From Hylemonella sp. (lineage in GTDB: Bacteria > Pseudomonadota > Gammaproteobacteria > Burkholderiales > Burkholderiaceae_C), in assembly GCA_030695415.1 (NCBI GenBank), contig JAUYQZ010000012.1, positions 1-51,317 of the forward strand: a DNA stretch of 51,317 nt. Reading direction: 5' to 3'. Shown here in pieces: positions 39,130-46,278 of the stretch. A model generated the notes under the pieces. It worked only from the letters and a program-made list of their open reading frames with translations. It searched no databases and had not been told where the DNA came from. The translations under genes and the position numbers were made by a program. Position 1 is the first letter of the stretch. Each line of letters opens with the position of its first letter.

Positions 39130-39750
39130 TTAACGCAGGCCGGCGACGTAGTCGGAAACAGCCTTGATTTCGCGATCGTTCATCTTGGCGGCCACCTGGG
39201 TCATCTGCACGCTGTTCTTGCGAACGCCGTCCCGGTAGGAAAGCAGCTGTGCACTGGTGTAGTCGGCATGCTGGCCGCTCAGACGCGGGTACTGGGCCGG
39301 GATACCGGCGCCGGTGGGGCTGTGGCAACCAGCACAGGCAGCGATCTGGCGGTCAGGAATGCCACCGCGGTAGATCCGCTCTCCCAGCATCACCAGGTCC
39401 TTGTCCTTGGCAAAACCCGGCTTGGCCTTCTGGGACGCGAGCCAGGCAGCCATGTTTGTCATGTCGTCGTCGCTCAGCATGGCGGCAAAGCCGGTCATCA
39501 CGGCGTTGTTGCGCTTGCCGGACTTGAACTCCTGCAGTTGCTTGACCAGGTAGGCGGGGTGCTGCCCGGCCAGCTTGGGGTTGGCAGCGATGGCGGAGTT
39601 GCCGTCAGCGCCGTGGCAGGACGCACAGACCGCAACGTACTTGGCCTCACCCTTGACCAAGTCGGGCTTGGCCGGCGCCTTGGCGTCCTGGGCTGCGAGG
39701 GCGGGCGCTGCCAGCACGGCAGCCAACATCAGGGGGGCAAGCAACTTCAT
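39130..39750 (-). CDS. Dihaem cytochrome c4
   Basis: Periplasmic electron carrier to terminal oxidases. The 206-residue precursor has a Sec signal (cleavage after ALA, residue 19) and two class I cytochrome c domains, with haem sites CASCH (42-46) and CAGCH (139-143) and axial methionines near 85-91 and in the C-terminal MTQVAAKM. It is a natural client of the resB-ccsB system encoded just downstream. The divergent yihA start is only about 70 bases away. Confidence 0.95.
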   Translation of the reverse strand: MKLLAPLMLAAVLAAPALAAQDAKAPAKPDLVKGEAKYVAVCASCHGADGNSAIAANPKLAGQHPAYLVKQLQEFKSGKRNNAVMTGFAAMLSDDDMTNMAAWLASQKAKPGFAKDKDLVMLGERIYRGGIPDRQIAACAGCHSPTGAGIPAQYPRLSGQHADYTSAQLLSYRDGVRKNSVQMTQVAAKMNDREIKAVSDYVAGLR

Positions 39751-39783
39751 GGTGGTATGGGTGTGGTTGAGCAGAACCGTCAG

Positions 39784-39793
39784 ATTCTACAAT
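39784..39793. promoter_or_regulatory. Overlapping divergent -10 boxes for cytochrome c4 and yihA
   Basis: In ATTCTACAAT the plus strand reads TACAAT (39788-39793, for yihA) and the minus strand TAGAAT (39789-39784, for the cytochrome), overlapping by two bases. A TTGAGC (39767-39772) is a poor, 15-base-spaced -35 for yihA. Polymerase binding in the two directions would be mutually exclusive. Confidence 0.45.
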
Positions 39794-39821
39794 GCAGCTC
39801 CGGGCACTCCACCACCACTCC

Positions 39822-40526
39822 ATGACCCCCCCCTCCAAAACTGCCGCCTCGGTCCGCCAAAGCGGCAAGCCCGCCCCCCCCGACCCGCAGGCCGTCCAGG
39901 CACTGGGGTGGCTGCACACCGCCCGGTTCCTGACCACGGCCCCGGAACTTCACTTCCTGCCGGCTCTGGATGTTCCGGAGATCGCCTTCGTCGGCCGATC
40001 CAATGCCGGCAAATCCACCTGCATCAACACCCTGACGCAGCAGAACCAGCTGGCCTTCGCCTCCAAAAAGCCCGGCCGCACCCAGCACATCAACCTGTTC
40101 GCCCTGGGCAAGCAGGGCATCACGGACGCCGTGCTGACCGACCTGCCAGGCTACGGCTATGCCGCGGTACCCAAGCAGGACAAGATTCGCTGGCAGCAGG
40201 TCATGGCCAACTACCTGGTCACCCGCGAGAACCTCAAGGCCATTGTGCTGATGTGCGACCCGCGCCACGGCCTGACCGAGCTGGACCAGGTCCTGCTGGA
40301 AGTGATCCGTCCGCGCGTCGAGGAAGGTCTGAAGTTCCTGGTCATCCTGACCAAGGCCGACAAGCTCACCCGCAGCGAAGGGGCCAAGGCCCTGTCCATC
40401 ATGAAGCTGCAGGCCGGCGGCGGCGAGGTACGCCTGTTCTCGGCCACCAAACGGACCGGCATCGAAGATGTGGCCACGCTGCTTTGGCAGTGGGCTCACC
40501 CGGACAGTGCGCCGGCGACGCCATGA
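39822..40526 (+). CDS. yihA: Ribosome biogenesis GTPase YihA (EngB/YsxC)
   Basis: GTP-binding protein needed for large ribosomal subunit assembly. From the ATG at 39822 it is 234 residues with G1 GRSNAGKS (58-65), the G2 region KPGRTQHIN, G3 DLPGYGYA, G4 TKADK and G5 SATK. The upstream ATG at 39792 overlaps the -10 hexamer and would not be transcribed, so the shorter form is preferred. It ends in ATGA overlap with the hydrolase gene. Confidence 0.94.
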   Translation: MTPPSKTAASVRQSGKPAPPDPQAVQALGWLHTARFLTTAPELHFLPALDVPEIAFVGRSNAGKSTCINTLTQQNQLAFASKKPGRTQHINLFALGKQGITDAVLTDLPGYGYAAVPKQDKIRWQQVMANYLVTRENLKAIVLMCDPRHGLTELDQVLLEVIRPRVEEGLKFLVILTKADKLTRSEGAKALSIMKLQAGGGEVRLFSATKRTGIEDVATLLWQWAHPDSAPATP

Positions 40527-41431
40527 TCGAAACCTGGCTGCAGCCGCTGCCCCACGGCATCACACTGAGCTGCCGGGCTGCAGGGGAACGCGGCCGACCC
40601 GTCCTGCTGTTCCTGCACGGCTTTCCGGAAGCCGCTTTTGTCTGGGACGAGCTGCTCGAACACTTCGCGCAGCCGGCAAACGGCGGCTACCGTTGTGTCG
40701 CACCCAATCTCCGCGGCTATGAAAAGTCGAGCGCCCCCACCGACGTGGCAGCCTACCGCGCCAAACATCTGGTGCAGGACATCGCGGCACTGATCGCCAT
40801 CGAATCCCCGCAGGCGCCCCTGGCCTGCCTGATCGCGCACGACTGGGGCGGCGCCGTGGCCTGGAACCTGGCCAACCAGATGCCACAGCTGAGCGCAAGA
40901 CTGGCCATCATCAACTCGCCGCACCCCGGCACCTTTCTGCGCGAGCTGAAGACCAATCCGAAGCAGCAGGCCGCCAGCGCCTACATGAACTTCCTGATCC
41001 GGCCCGACGCGGAGCAACTGCTGGCCGAGGATGACTACCGCCGCTTGTGGGCGTTCTTTTTGGGCATGGGTGCCGGCCAAGACGGTGTTGGCTGGCTCAC
41101 CGATGAGGTGAAGGCACGGTATCGCACCGTCTGGGACCAGGGGCTGACCGGTGGCTGCAACTACTACCGCGCCTCGCCGCTGCGGCCACCGCGCGCAGAA
41201 GACCCGGCCGTCCGGGCGATCGAACTGCCGCACGAGATGCTCACCATCTCACTGCCGACACTCGTGCTCTGGGGCATGGGCGATACCGCCCTGCCGCCCG
41301 AATTGATCGAGGGCCTGGACGCCTACATCCCGCGACTCACGCTGGAGACCGTGGCAGACGCCACCCACTGGATCGTGCACGAGCAGCCGCAGCGGGTGAT
41401 CAGCTCGCTGCAGCGTTTCCTGCAGACCTGA
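40523..41431 (+). CDS. Alpha/beta hydrolase, epoxide-hydrolase-like
   Basis: A 302-residue alpha/beta hydrolase. It has the oxyanion motif HGFPE (32-36), the nucleophile elbow with Asp107 in HDWGG, as in epoxide hydrolases and dehalogenases rather than the Ser of esterases, a cap domain in the middle and the catalytic His in ADATHWIVHEQP near residue 283. Epoxide or related ring-opening hydrolysis is the best guess; the substrate is unknown. Its ATG overlaps the yihA stop; a frame opening back to 39575 through yihA is a shadow. Confidence 0.87.
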   Translation: MIETWLQPLPHGITLSCRAAGERGRPVLLFLHGFPEAAFVWDELLEHFAQPANGGYRCVAPNLRGYEKSSAPTDVAAYRAKHLVQDIAALIAIESPQAPLACLIAHDWGGAVAWNLANQMPQLSARLAIINSPHPGTFLRELKTNPKQQAASAYMNFLIRPDAEQLLAEDDYRRLWAFFLGMGAGQDGVGWLTDEVKARYRTVWDQGLTGGCNYYRASPLRPPRAEDPAVRAIELPHEMLTISLPTLVLWGMGDTALPPELIEGLDAYIPRLTLETVADATHWIVHEQPQRVISSLQRFLQT

Positions 41432-41435
41432 TGCC

Positions 41436-42299
41436 TCAGTAGACGCCCTGCTCCCCGGGTGGGCGGGTCTTGAAGCGTTTGTGTACCCAGTAGTACTGCG
41501 AGGGCATGGTGTTGATGACGCCCTCCAGCCACCGGTTCATGAAAGCTGTATCAGCCTCGACATCAGCGCCCGGATAGTCCTGCCAGGACGGATGGACCTC
41601 GATGTCATAGCCCTGCGACGTGATGCGCGCCGTCACCGGCACCACTTTGGCGCGGCCCAGGCGGGCGAAACGCGGCAACGAAGGCACGGTGGCGGCCGGC
41701 ACACCGTAGAAGGGCACGAAGATCGATTCCTCGGGGCCGAAGTTCATGTCCGAGAGCAGATACAGCAACTCGCCCGCCCGCAAGGCCGAAACGATGGACT
41801 TCACCCCCTCGTCGCGGTAGTACAGGCGCAAGTTGCCGAAGCGCCGGCGCCCGTCATGCAGCCATTGGTCCACCGCCTTGTTGCGCTGCGGCGTATAGAT
41901 GCTGACCATGAGCCGGTCCGACTGCTGGTTGATGGCCGTGCCCGCAGCGTCTAGTCCGAAAAAGTGCGGGGCGAAGATCACCGTCGGCTGGCTGCCCTGC
42001 AGTTCCTGTACGGCCCCCGTGATGTGCAGCCGCTCACGCAGGGTCTCGGGCTTGCCATGCCAGAGCCACGAGCGGTCGAACCAGGCCTGGGCGAAATAGA
42101 CAAAGCACTCCCGCGCCCAGCGCCGGCGCTCGGACAGGGGATGGCCCGGGAAGCACAGCGCCAGATTGGTCATGACCACGCGACGGCGCGGCACGGCCAG
42201 GAGGTAGAGCGCCCAGCCCACCAGCGCCCCGAGGGCGCGCACCCACGCCAAGGGCAAGGGTGCGATCATGCGCATGAACAGGACACCCGGGTGCTGCAT
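41436..42299 (-). CDS. Lipid A biosynthesis acyltransferase (LpxL/LpxM family), HX4D type
   Basis: Inner-membrane acyltransferase that adds a secondary acyl chain to lipid A. 287 residues with an N-terminal hydrophobic anchor and the catalytic HX4D motif (His112 to Asp117 in APHFFGLDAAG), then the conserved LLSDMNFGPEESIFVPFYG. The ATG at 42299 overlaps the preceding acyltransferase stop in TGATG; the TTG three bases earlier is not needed. Which hydroxyl and chain it uses cannot be told. It converges with the hydrolase gene, stops 4 bases apart. Confidence 0.92.
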   Translation of the reverse strand: MQHPGVLFMRMIAPLPLAWVRALGALVGWALYLLAVPRRRVVMTNLALCFPGHPLSERRRWARECFVYFAQAWFDRSWLWHGKPETLRERLHITGAVQELQGSQPTVIFAPHFFGLDAAGTAINQQSDRLMVSIYTPQRNKAVDQWLHDGRRRFGNLRLYYRDEGVKSIVSALRAGELLYLLSDMNFGPEESIFVPFYGVPAATVPSLPRFARLGRAKVVPVTARITSQGYDIEVHPSWQDYPGADVEADTAFMNRWLEGVINTMPSQYYWVHKRFKTRPPGEQGVY

Positions 42300-43129
42300 C
42301 AAAGCGCCTCCTGACGCGGTTGCTTATAACGGGCGTAGCCCCAGAGGTACTGCTGCGGACAGGTCGCGATGACTTGCTCCATGGCCTGGTTGATCGCCGT
42401 TGCAGCGGCCTGTGGCTCGGACGGCAGTGGCGTGTTCAGGGGCTGCACATGCACGGTGTAACCACGCCCCCAAGCCAGGCGCTCGCCCCAGGCCAGCAGC
42501 ACGGCAGCACCCGTCTGCTGCACCAATCGGGCCGACAGGGTCATGGTGTAGGCCTCGCTCCCGAAGAAGGGCGCCCAGACCCCCAGCCCGGAAGGCGGCA
42601 CCTGGTCGGGCAGCAGACCGACCGATTGGCCCTGCCGAAGGGATTTGATCAGCTGTTTCACGCCCGCCAGCGTGGTGGGTGCCGCCTGCAGCCCCGGCCG
42701 CATGCGGGCCGACGCCACCAGGGCACGCAGGCGCGGCTGGCGCGATGGCCGGAACAGTACGGTGATGGGCTGGATCGATCCGTAGCGCGCGGCGTAGGCC
42801 TGCGCCGTCACTTCGAAACTGCCCAGATGCGGCGTCAGGAACACGATGCCGCGCCCCGCCGCCAGCGCCTGCTCAATGTAGTGCGCCCCCTCCCAGTCGA
42901 TGCGCACGGGCCGTCCGAACCACAGACGTGGCAATTCGGTCACCAGCTGTCCTGCCTGACCGATGGCGCCACGACACTGCGAGCTTTGGAAACCCGCCTG
43001 CTGCAGATTGGCGACAAAGCGCCGCCGGTAGCTTGGCGACAGAGCGAAGACCAGCCAGCCCAGCCCCCAGCCGATGCCATGCAGCAGCCAAAGGGGCAGC
43101 CAGGACAAGACGCGGAACAGCAGGATCAT
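42299..43129 (-). CDS. lpxL: Lipid A biosynthesis acyltransferase (LpxL/LpxM family), HX4E type
   Basis: Second lipid A secondary acyltransferase, 276 residues, with a hydrophobic N-terminus (WLPLWLLHGIGWGLGWLVF) and the motif His101 to Glu106 in TPHLGSFEV, the usual HX4E form of LpxL. GLLPDQVPPSGLGVWAPFFG is the matching downstream block. The start at 43129 is chosen over the open frame to 43222 because that would overlap the metK promoter and leader. It probably acts first of the two, by position and motif; the lpxL name is provisional. Confidence 0.9.
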   Translation of the reverse strand: MILLFRVLSWLPLWLLHGIGWGLGWLVFALSPSYRRRFVANLQQAGFQSSQCRGAIGQAGQLVTELPRLWFGRPVRIDWEGAHYIEQALAAGRGIVFLTPHLGSFEVTAQAYAARYGSIQPITVLFRPSRQPRLRALVASARMRPGLQAAPTTLAGVKQLIKSLRQGQSVGLLPDQVPPSGLGVWAPFFGSEAYTMTLSARLVQQTGAAVLLAWGERLAWGRGYTVHVQPLNTPLPSEPQAAATAINQAMEQVIATCPQQYLWGYARYKQPRQEAL

Positions 43130-43134
43130 TGGGC

Positions 43135-43140
43135 TAAAAT
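43135..43140 (+). promoter_or_regulatory. Candidate -10 box of metK
   Basis: TAAAAT lies 5 bases beyond the divergent lpxL start. The predicted transcription start (about 43147) coincides with the first base of the first leader hairpin. No good -35 is visible. Confidence 0.4.
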
Positions 43141-43146
43141 GCGCGG

Positions 43147-43278
43147 GTCGCCGAGTTACGGAACTACTTGCAGGGCGACAGGCACAGACCGACACCCCGA
43201 ACGGGACCGATTGTGCCGTCATTCATGACACCTCTGCTAAAGCGTTCGCCGAAGCTCCCAGCCCAGGCAACGCGCCTG
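43147..43278 (+). promoter_or_regulatory. Structured 5' leader of metK, possible riboswitch or attenuator
   Basis: Four successive stems: GTCGCC (43147-43152) with GGCGAC (43174-43179), enclosing AGTT/AACT; GGCACA (43181-43186) with TGTGCC (43212-43217), enclosing CCC-GAAC-GGG (43196-43205); AGC-g-TTC with GAAGCT (43241-43256); CAGGC (43264-43268) with GCCTG (43274-43278), 12 bases before the ribosome-binding site. GAC (43177-43179) can instead pair with GTC (43218-43220), so stems 1 and 2 could be alternatives. It does not match the SAM-I, SAM-II or SAH consensus as I know them. Confidence 0.5.
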
Positions 43279-43302
43279 ATAACCACTAATGGAGTTTATG
43301 CA

Positions 43303-44487
43303 ATGGCGAACGACTATCTCTTCACTTCCGAGTCCGTTTCCGAGGGCCATCCCGACAAGGTGGCGGACCAAATCTCTGACGCGATCCTGGACGCAATCTT
43401 CAAGCAGGACCCGCGCAGCCGCGTGGCGGCCGAGACGCTGACCAACACCGGTCTGGTCGTGCTGGCCGGCGAAATCACCACCAACGCGCATGTCGACTAC
43501 ATCCAGGTCGCGCGCGACACCATCAAGCGCATCGGCTACGACAACACCGAGTACGGCATCGACTACAAGGGTTGCGCCGTGCTGGTGGCCTACGACAAGC
43601 AGTCCAACGACATCGCCCAGGGCGTGGATCATGCCAGTGACGACCACCTCAACATCGGCGCCGGTGACCAGGGCCTGATGTTCGGCTACGCCTGCGATGA
43701 GACGCCCGCGCTAATGCCCGCGCCCCTCCACTACGCGCACCGCCTGGTCGAACGCCAGGCCCAGTTGCGCAAGGACGGCCGCCTGCCCTTCCTGCGCCCG
43801 GACGCCAAGAGCCAGGTCACCATGCGCTATGTGGACGGCAAGCCTCACAGCATCGACACCGTGGTGCTGTCCACCCAGCACAGCCCCGACCAGAGCGAGA
43901 CCGCCACCCGGCTCAAGGCCAGCTTCTACGAGGCCGTGATCGAGGAAGTCATCAAGCCGGTGCTGCCCAAGGAATGGCTCAAGGACACCAAGTACCTGGT
44001 CAACCCGACCGGCCGCTTCGTCGTCGGCGGCCCCCAGGGCGACTGCGGCCTGACAGGCCGCAAGATCATCGTCGACACCTACGGCGGCGCCTGCCCGCAC
44101 GGCGGTGGTGCCTTCTCGGGCAAGGACCCGTCCAAGGTGGACCGTTCGGCCGCCTACGCGACCCGCTACGTGGCCAAGAACATCGTGGCCGCCGGCCTGG
44201 CCAAGAAGTGCCAGATCCAGGTGGCCTACGCCATCGGCGTGGCCAAGCCCATGAACATCACGGTCAACACCATGGGCACAGGCGTGATCTCCGACGAGAA
44301 GATCGCCGCCCTGGTGGCCGAACACTTCGACCTGCGTCCCAAGGGAATCATCCTGATGCTGGACCTGCTGCGCCCGATCTACGAGAAGACCGCCGCCTAC
44401 GGCCACTTCGGTCGTGAAGAGCCCGAGTTCACGTGGGAGCGCACCGACAAGGCTCAGGTGCTGCGCGCAGCGGCCGGGCTGAAGTAA
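43303..44487 (+). CDS. metK: S-adenosylmethionine synthase MetK
   Basis: Makes SAM from methionine and ATP in the cytoplasm. The 394-residue protein begins [20 protein letters not shown] with the catalytic-loop His16, and contains the ATP motif [12 protein letters not shown], the phosphate-binding [19 protein letters not shown] and the conserved C-terminal domain. GGAG sits 8 bases before the ATG at 43303; another ATG 5 bases earlier is out of frame. The longer frame from 43168 would translate the structured leader and is rejected. Confidence 0.98.
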   Translation: MANDYLFTSESVSEGHPDKVADQISDAILDAIFKQDPRSRVAAETLTNTGLVVLAGEITTNAHVDYIQVARDTIKRIGYDNTEYGIDYKGCAVLVAYDKQSNDIAQGVDHASDDHLNIGAGDQGLMFGYACDETPALMPAPLHYAHRLVERQAQLRKDGRLPFLRPDAKSQVTMRYVDGKPHSIDTVVLSTQHSPDQSETATRLKASFYEAVIEEVIKPVLPKEWLKDTKYLVNPTGRFVVGGPQGDCGLTGRKIIVDTYGGACPHGGGAFSGKDPSKVDRSAAYATRYVAKNIVAAGLAKKCQIQVAYAIGVAKPMNITVNTMGTGVISDEKIAALVAEHFDLRPKGIILMLDLLRPIYEKTAAYGHFGREEPEFTWERTDKAQVLRAAAGLK

Positions 44488-44508
44488 ACAGAAGAGAGAA
44501 CGCGCCGC

Positions 44509-45753
44509 ATGAAGCTGCAAACACAACGCTGGATCGATCGCTGGGTCGGTCAGCTGCTGTGCTCTGCAGTCTCCGTGTGGGCGCGTCTGCTTGGCACGCG
44601 CGCCCCGGAAATCGATCGCCAGCAGGCGCCGCGCCACATCCTGGTCATCCTGCTGTCCGAGATGGGCAGCATCGTGCTGGCCGGCCCCATGTTCAAGGCG
44701 CTGCGCGAACAGTATCCCGGTGTCACCCTGCATGTGCTGCAACTGAAGAAGAACCAGGAAGTCGCTCGCATGCTGCGTCTGACGCAAGACGCCCACTTCC
44801 ACGGCATCGACGACAGCTCGCCTTTGCGCCTGGCCCGTGACATCTGGCGCGTCAGTTTGGCCATGCGCCGCCTGCCGCTGGACGCCGTCATCGACTGCGA
44901 GCTGTTCTCGCGCGTCAGCAGCCTGCTCGCCTACCTCACGGGCGCGCCGCGGCGCGCCGGCTTCACGCCGCACACCCAGGAAGGCCTGTACCGCGGCAGC
45001 TACATCAACTGCGCCATCCCCTACAACCCTTACCAGCACATCAGCAAGCAGTTCCTCTCGCTGGTTGACGCCCTGGAAAGCGATGGCGCGCCGCGCCACA
45101 AGGCCGCACCCATCCGCGAGTTGCCCACCGAAACCGGCCTGTCCGTGCCCTTCGCTGCCGAAGAGTTGTCAGCCTATCGCGAGAAACTGCTGCGCGACCA
45201 CCCCGTGCTGGTCGGCCGCAAGATCGTGCTCATGTACCCGGGCGGCGGCATCCTTCCCGAGCGCGCCTGGCCGGCCGCACATTACGCGCGCGTGGCGCGT
45301 GGTCTTTGCGAACAGGGCCATGCCGTGGGCTTCATCGGCCTCAAGGAAGACATGGCCCTGGCCCAGGACATCAAGCAGCAGGTCGGCAGCGAGCAATGCA
45401 TTGCGCTCACGGGCTACACCCGCAGCCTGCGCGAACTGCTGATGCTTTTCCACGCCAGCGATCTGCTGCTGACCAATGACGGCGGCCCGGGCCACTTCGC
45501 CAGCCTCACGCCTATCCGCACGCTGATGTTCTTCGGCCCCGAGACCGGCAAGCTCTACGGCCCCCTGCCCGGCACCTTTGGCCCCAGGGCCACTGTGTAC
45601 GAATCGGGCATTGCGTGCTCGCCCTGCCTCTCGGCCTACAACCACCGCCTGACCTTCTGCGACGGCGACAACCAGTGCCTCAAGCGCATCGCCCCAGACC
45701 CCGTGCTGGCCGATGCCCTGCAGGCCTTGCGCAAAGCGCCCGCTGCTGCATGA
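44509..45753 (+). CDS. Glycosyltransferase family 9 (heptosyltransferase-like)
   Basis: A 414-residue GT-B fold enzyme of the ADP-heptose:LPS heptosyltransferase family. N-terminal LVILLSEMGSIVLAGPMFKAL replaces the usual GDxxxxTP region, and the C-terminal donor site has LLTNDGGPGHFASL followed by FFGPETGKLYGPL, with a Cys-rich end (CSPCLSAYNHRLTFC). Exact sugar is unknown; a role in core LPS or another surface glycan is inferred. It starts 21 bases after metK and overlaps the GtrA gene by 4 bases, leading a three-gene glycan set. Confidence 0.88.
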   Translation: MKLQTQRWIDRWVGQLLCSAVSVWARLLGTRAPEIDRQQAPRHILVILLSEMGSIVLAGPMFKALREQYPGVTLHVLQLKKNQEVARMLRLTQDAHFHGIDDSSPLRLARDIWRVSLAMRRLPLDAVIDCELFSRVSSLLAYLTGAPRRAGFTPHTQEGLYRGSYINCAIPYNPYQHISKQFLSLVDALESDGAPRHKAAPIRELPTETGLSVPFAAEELSAYREKLLRDHPVLVGRKIVLMYPGGGILPERAWPAAHYARVARGLCEQGHAVGFIGLKEDMALAQDIKQQVGSEQCIALTGYTRSLRELLMLFHASDLLLTNDGGPGHFASLTPIRTLMFFGPETGKLYGPLPGTFGPRATVYESGIACSPCLSAYNHRLTFCDGDNQCLKRIAPDPVLADALQALRKAPAAA

Positions 45754-46244
45754 ACAAGCCCCCCCTGCGTGATCGCGCCTGGCAGCTGATCGACTGGCTG
45801 CACGGTTTCCGCTATGTGCGTTTCGGCCTGGTCGGCGCCAGCGGCACGGTGGTCAACCTGGCCGTGCTCTACACGGCGCACGAATTCCTGTTCAGCACGA
45901 TCGAGCCGACCGGCAGCAAGCCCTACTTTTCGCTGGCCCTGGCCATTGCCGTGGCCACGGTCAACAACTTCACCTGGAACCGCCTGTGGACCTGGTCCGA
46001 CCGCCTGCACGCCACGGCAGTCGAAGAAGGGCAGCGCCTGCGCAAACGCAGCCTGCTGGCCCAGCTGGGGCAGTACGCCACTGCCTCCTGGCTGGGCATC
46101 CTGCTGCAGTACGCACTCACGCTGTGGCTGACCCACATGGGCCTGCACTACCTGCTGGCCAACGTCATCGCCATCGTGATTGCGAGCGTCAGCAACTTCA
46201 TCGCCAACGATCGCTGGACCTTCCGCCACAAACGCGCGCCATAA
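45750..46244 (+). CDS. GtrA family membrane protein
   Basis: A 164-residue protein with four predicted spans and the GtrA pattern: FVRFGLVGASGTVVNLAVLY-like start (here RYVRFGLVGASGTVV), the NNFTWNRLWTW motif after span 2 and SNFIANDRWTF after span 4. GtrA proteins are thought to flip undecaprenyl-phosphate-linked sugars. Coupled to the GT9 gene by ATGA and 34 bases before a GT39 transferase, which uses such a lipid-linked donor, so the pair likely acts together. Confidence 0.9.
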   Translation: MNKPPLRDRAWQLIDWLHGFRYVRFGLVGASGTVVNLAVLYTAHEFLFSTIEPTGSKPYFSLALAIAVATVNNFTWNRLWTWSDRLHATAVEEGQRLRKRSLLAQLGQYATASWLGILLQYALTLWLTHMGLHYLLANVIAIVIASVSNFIANDRWTFRHKRAP

Positions 46245-46278
46245 TGCCGGCGACGGCCCCGTCACTCGGGGCCAGGTG

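Noticed and set aside
39575..40522. N-terminal extension of the hydrolase frame through yihA
   Set aside because: Pro/Arg-rich out-of-frame translation; the hydrolase start at 40523 overlaps the yihA stop.
43231..43256. GCTAAAG in the metK leader as the 3' core of a SAM-II riboswitch
   Set aside because: The SAM-II 5' hairpin and its U-rich pseudoknot loop are absent; seven bases are too few.
43711..45099. 462-codon frame opposite metK and the GT9 gene
   Set aside because: Antisense shadow; spans two unrelated genes and their junction.
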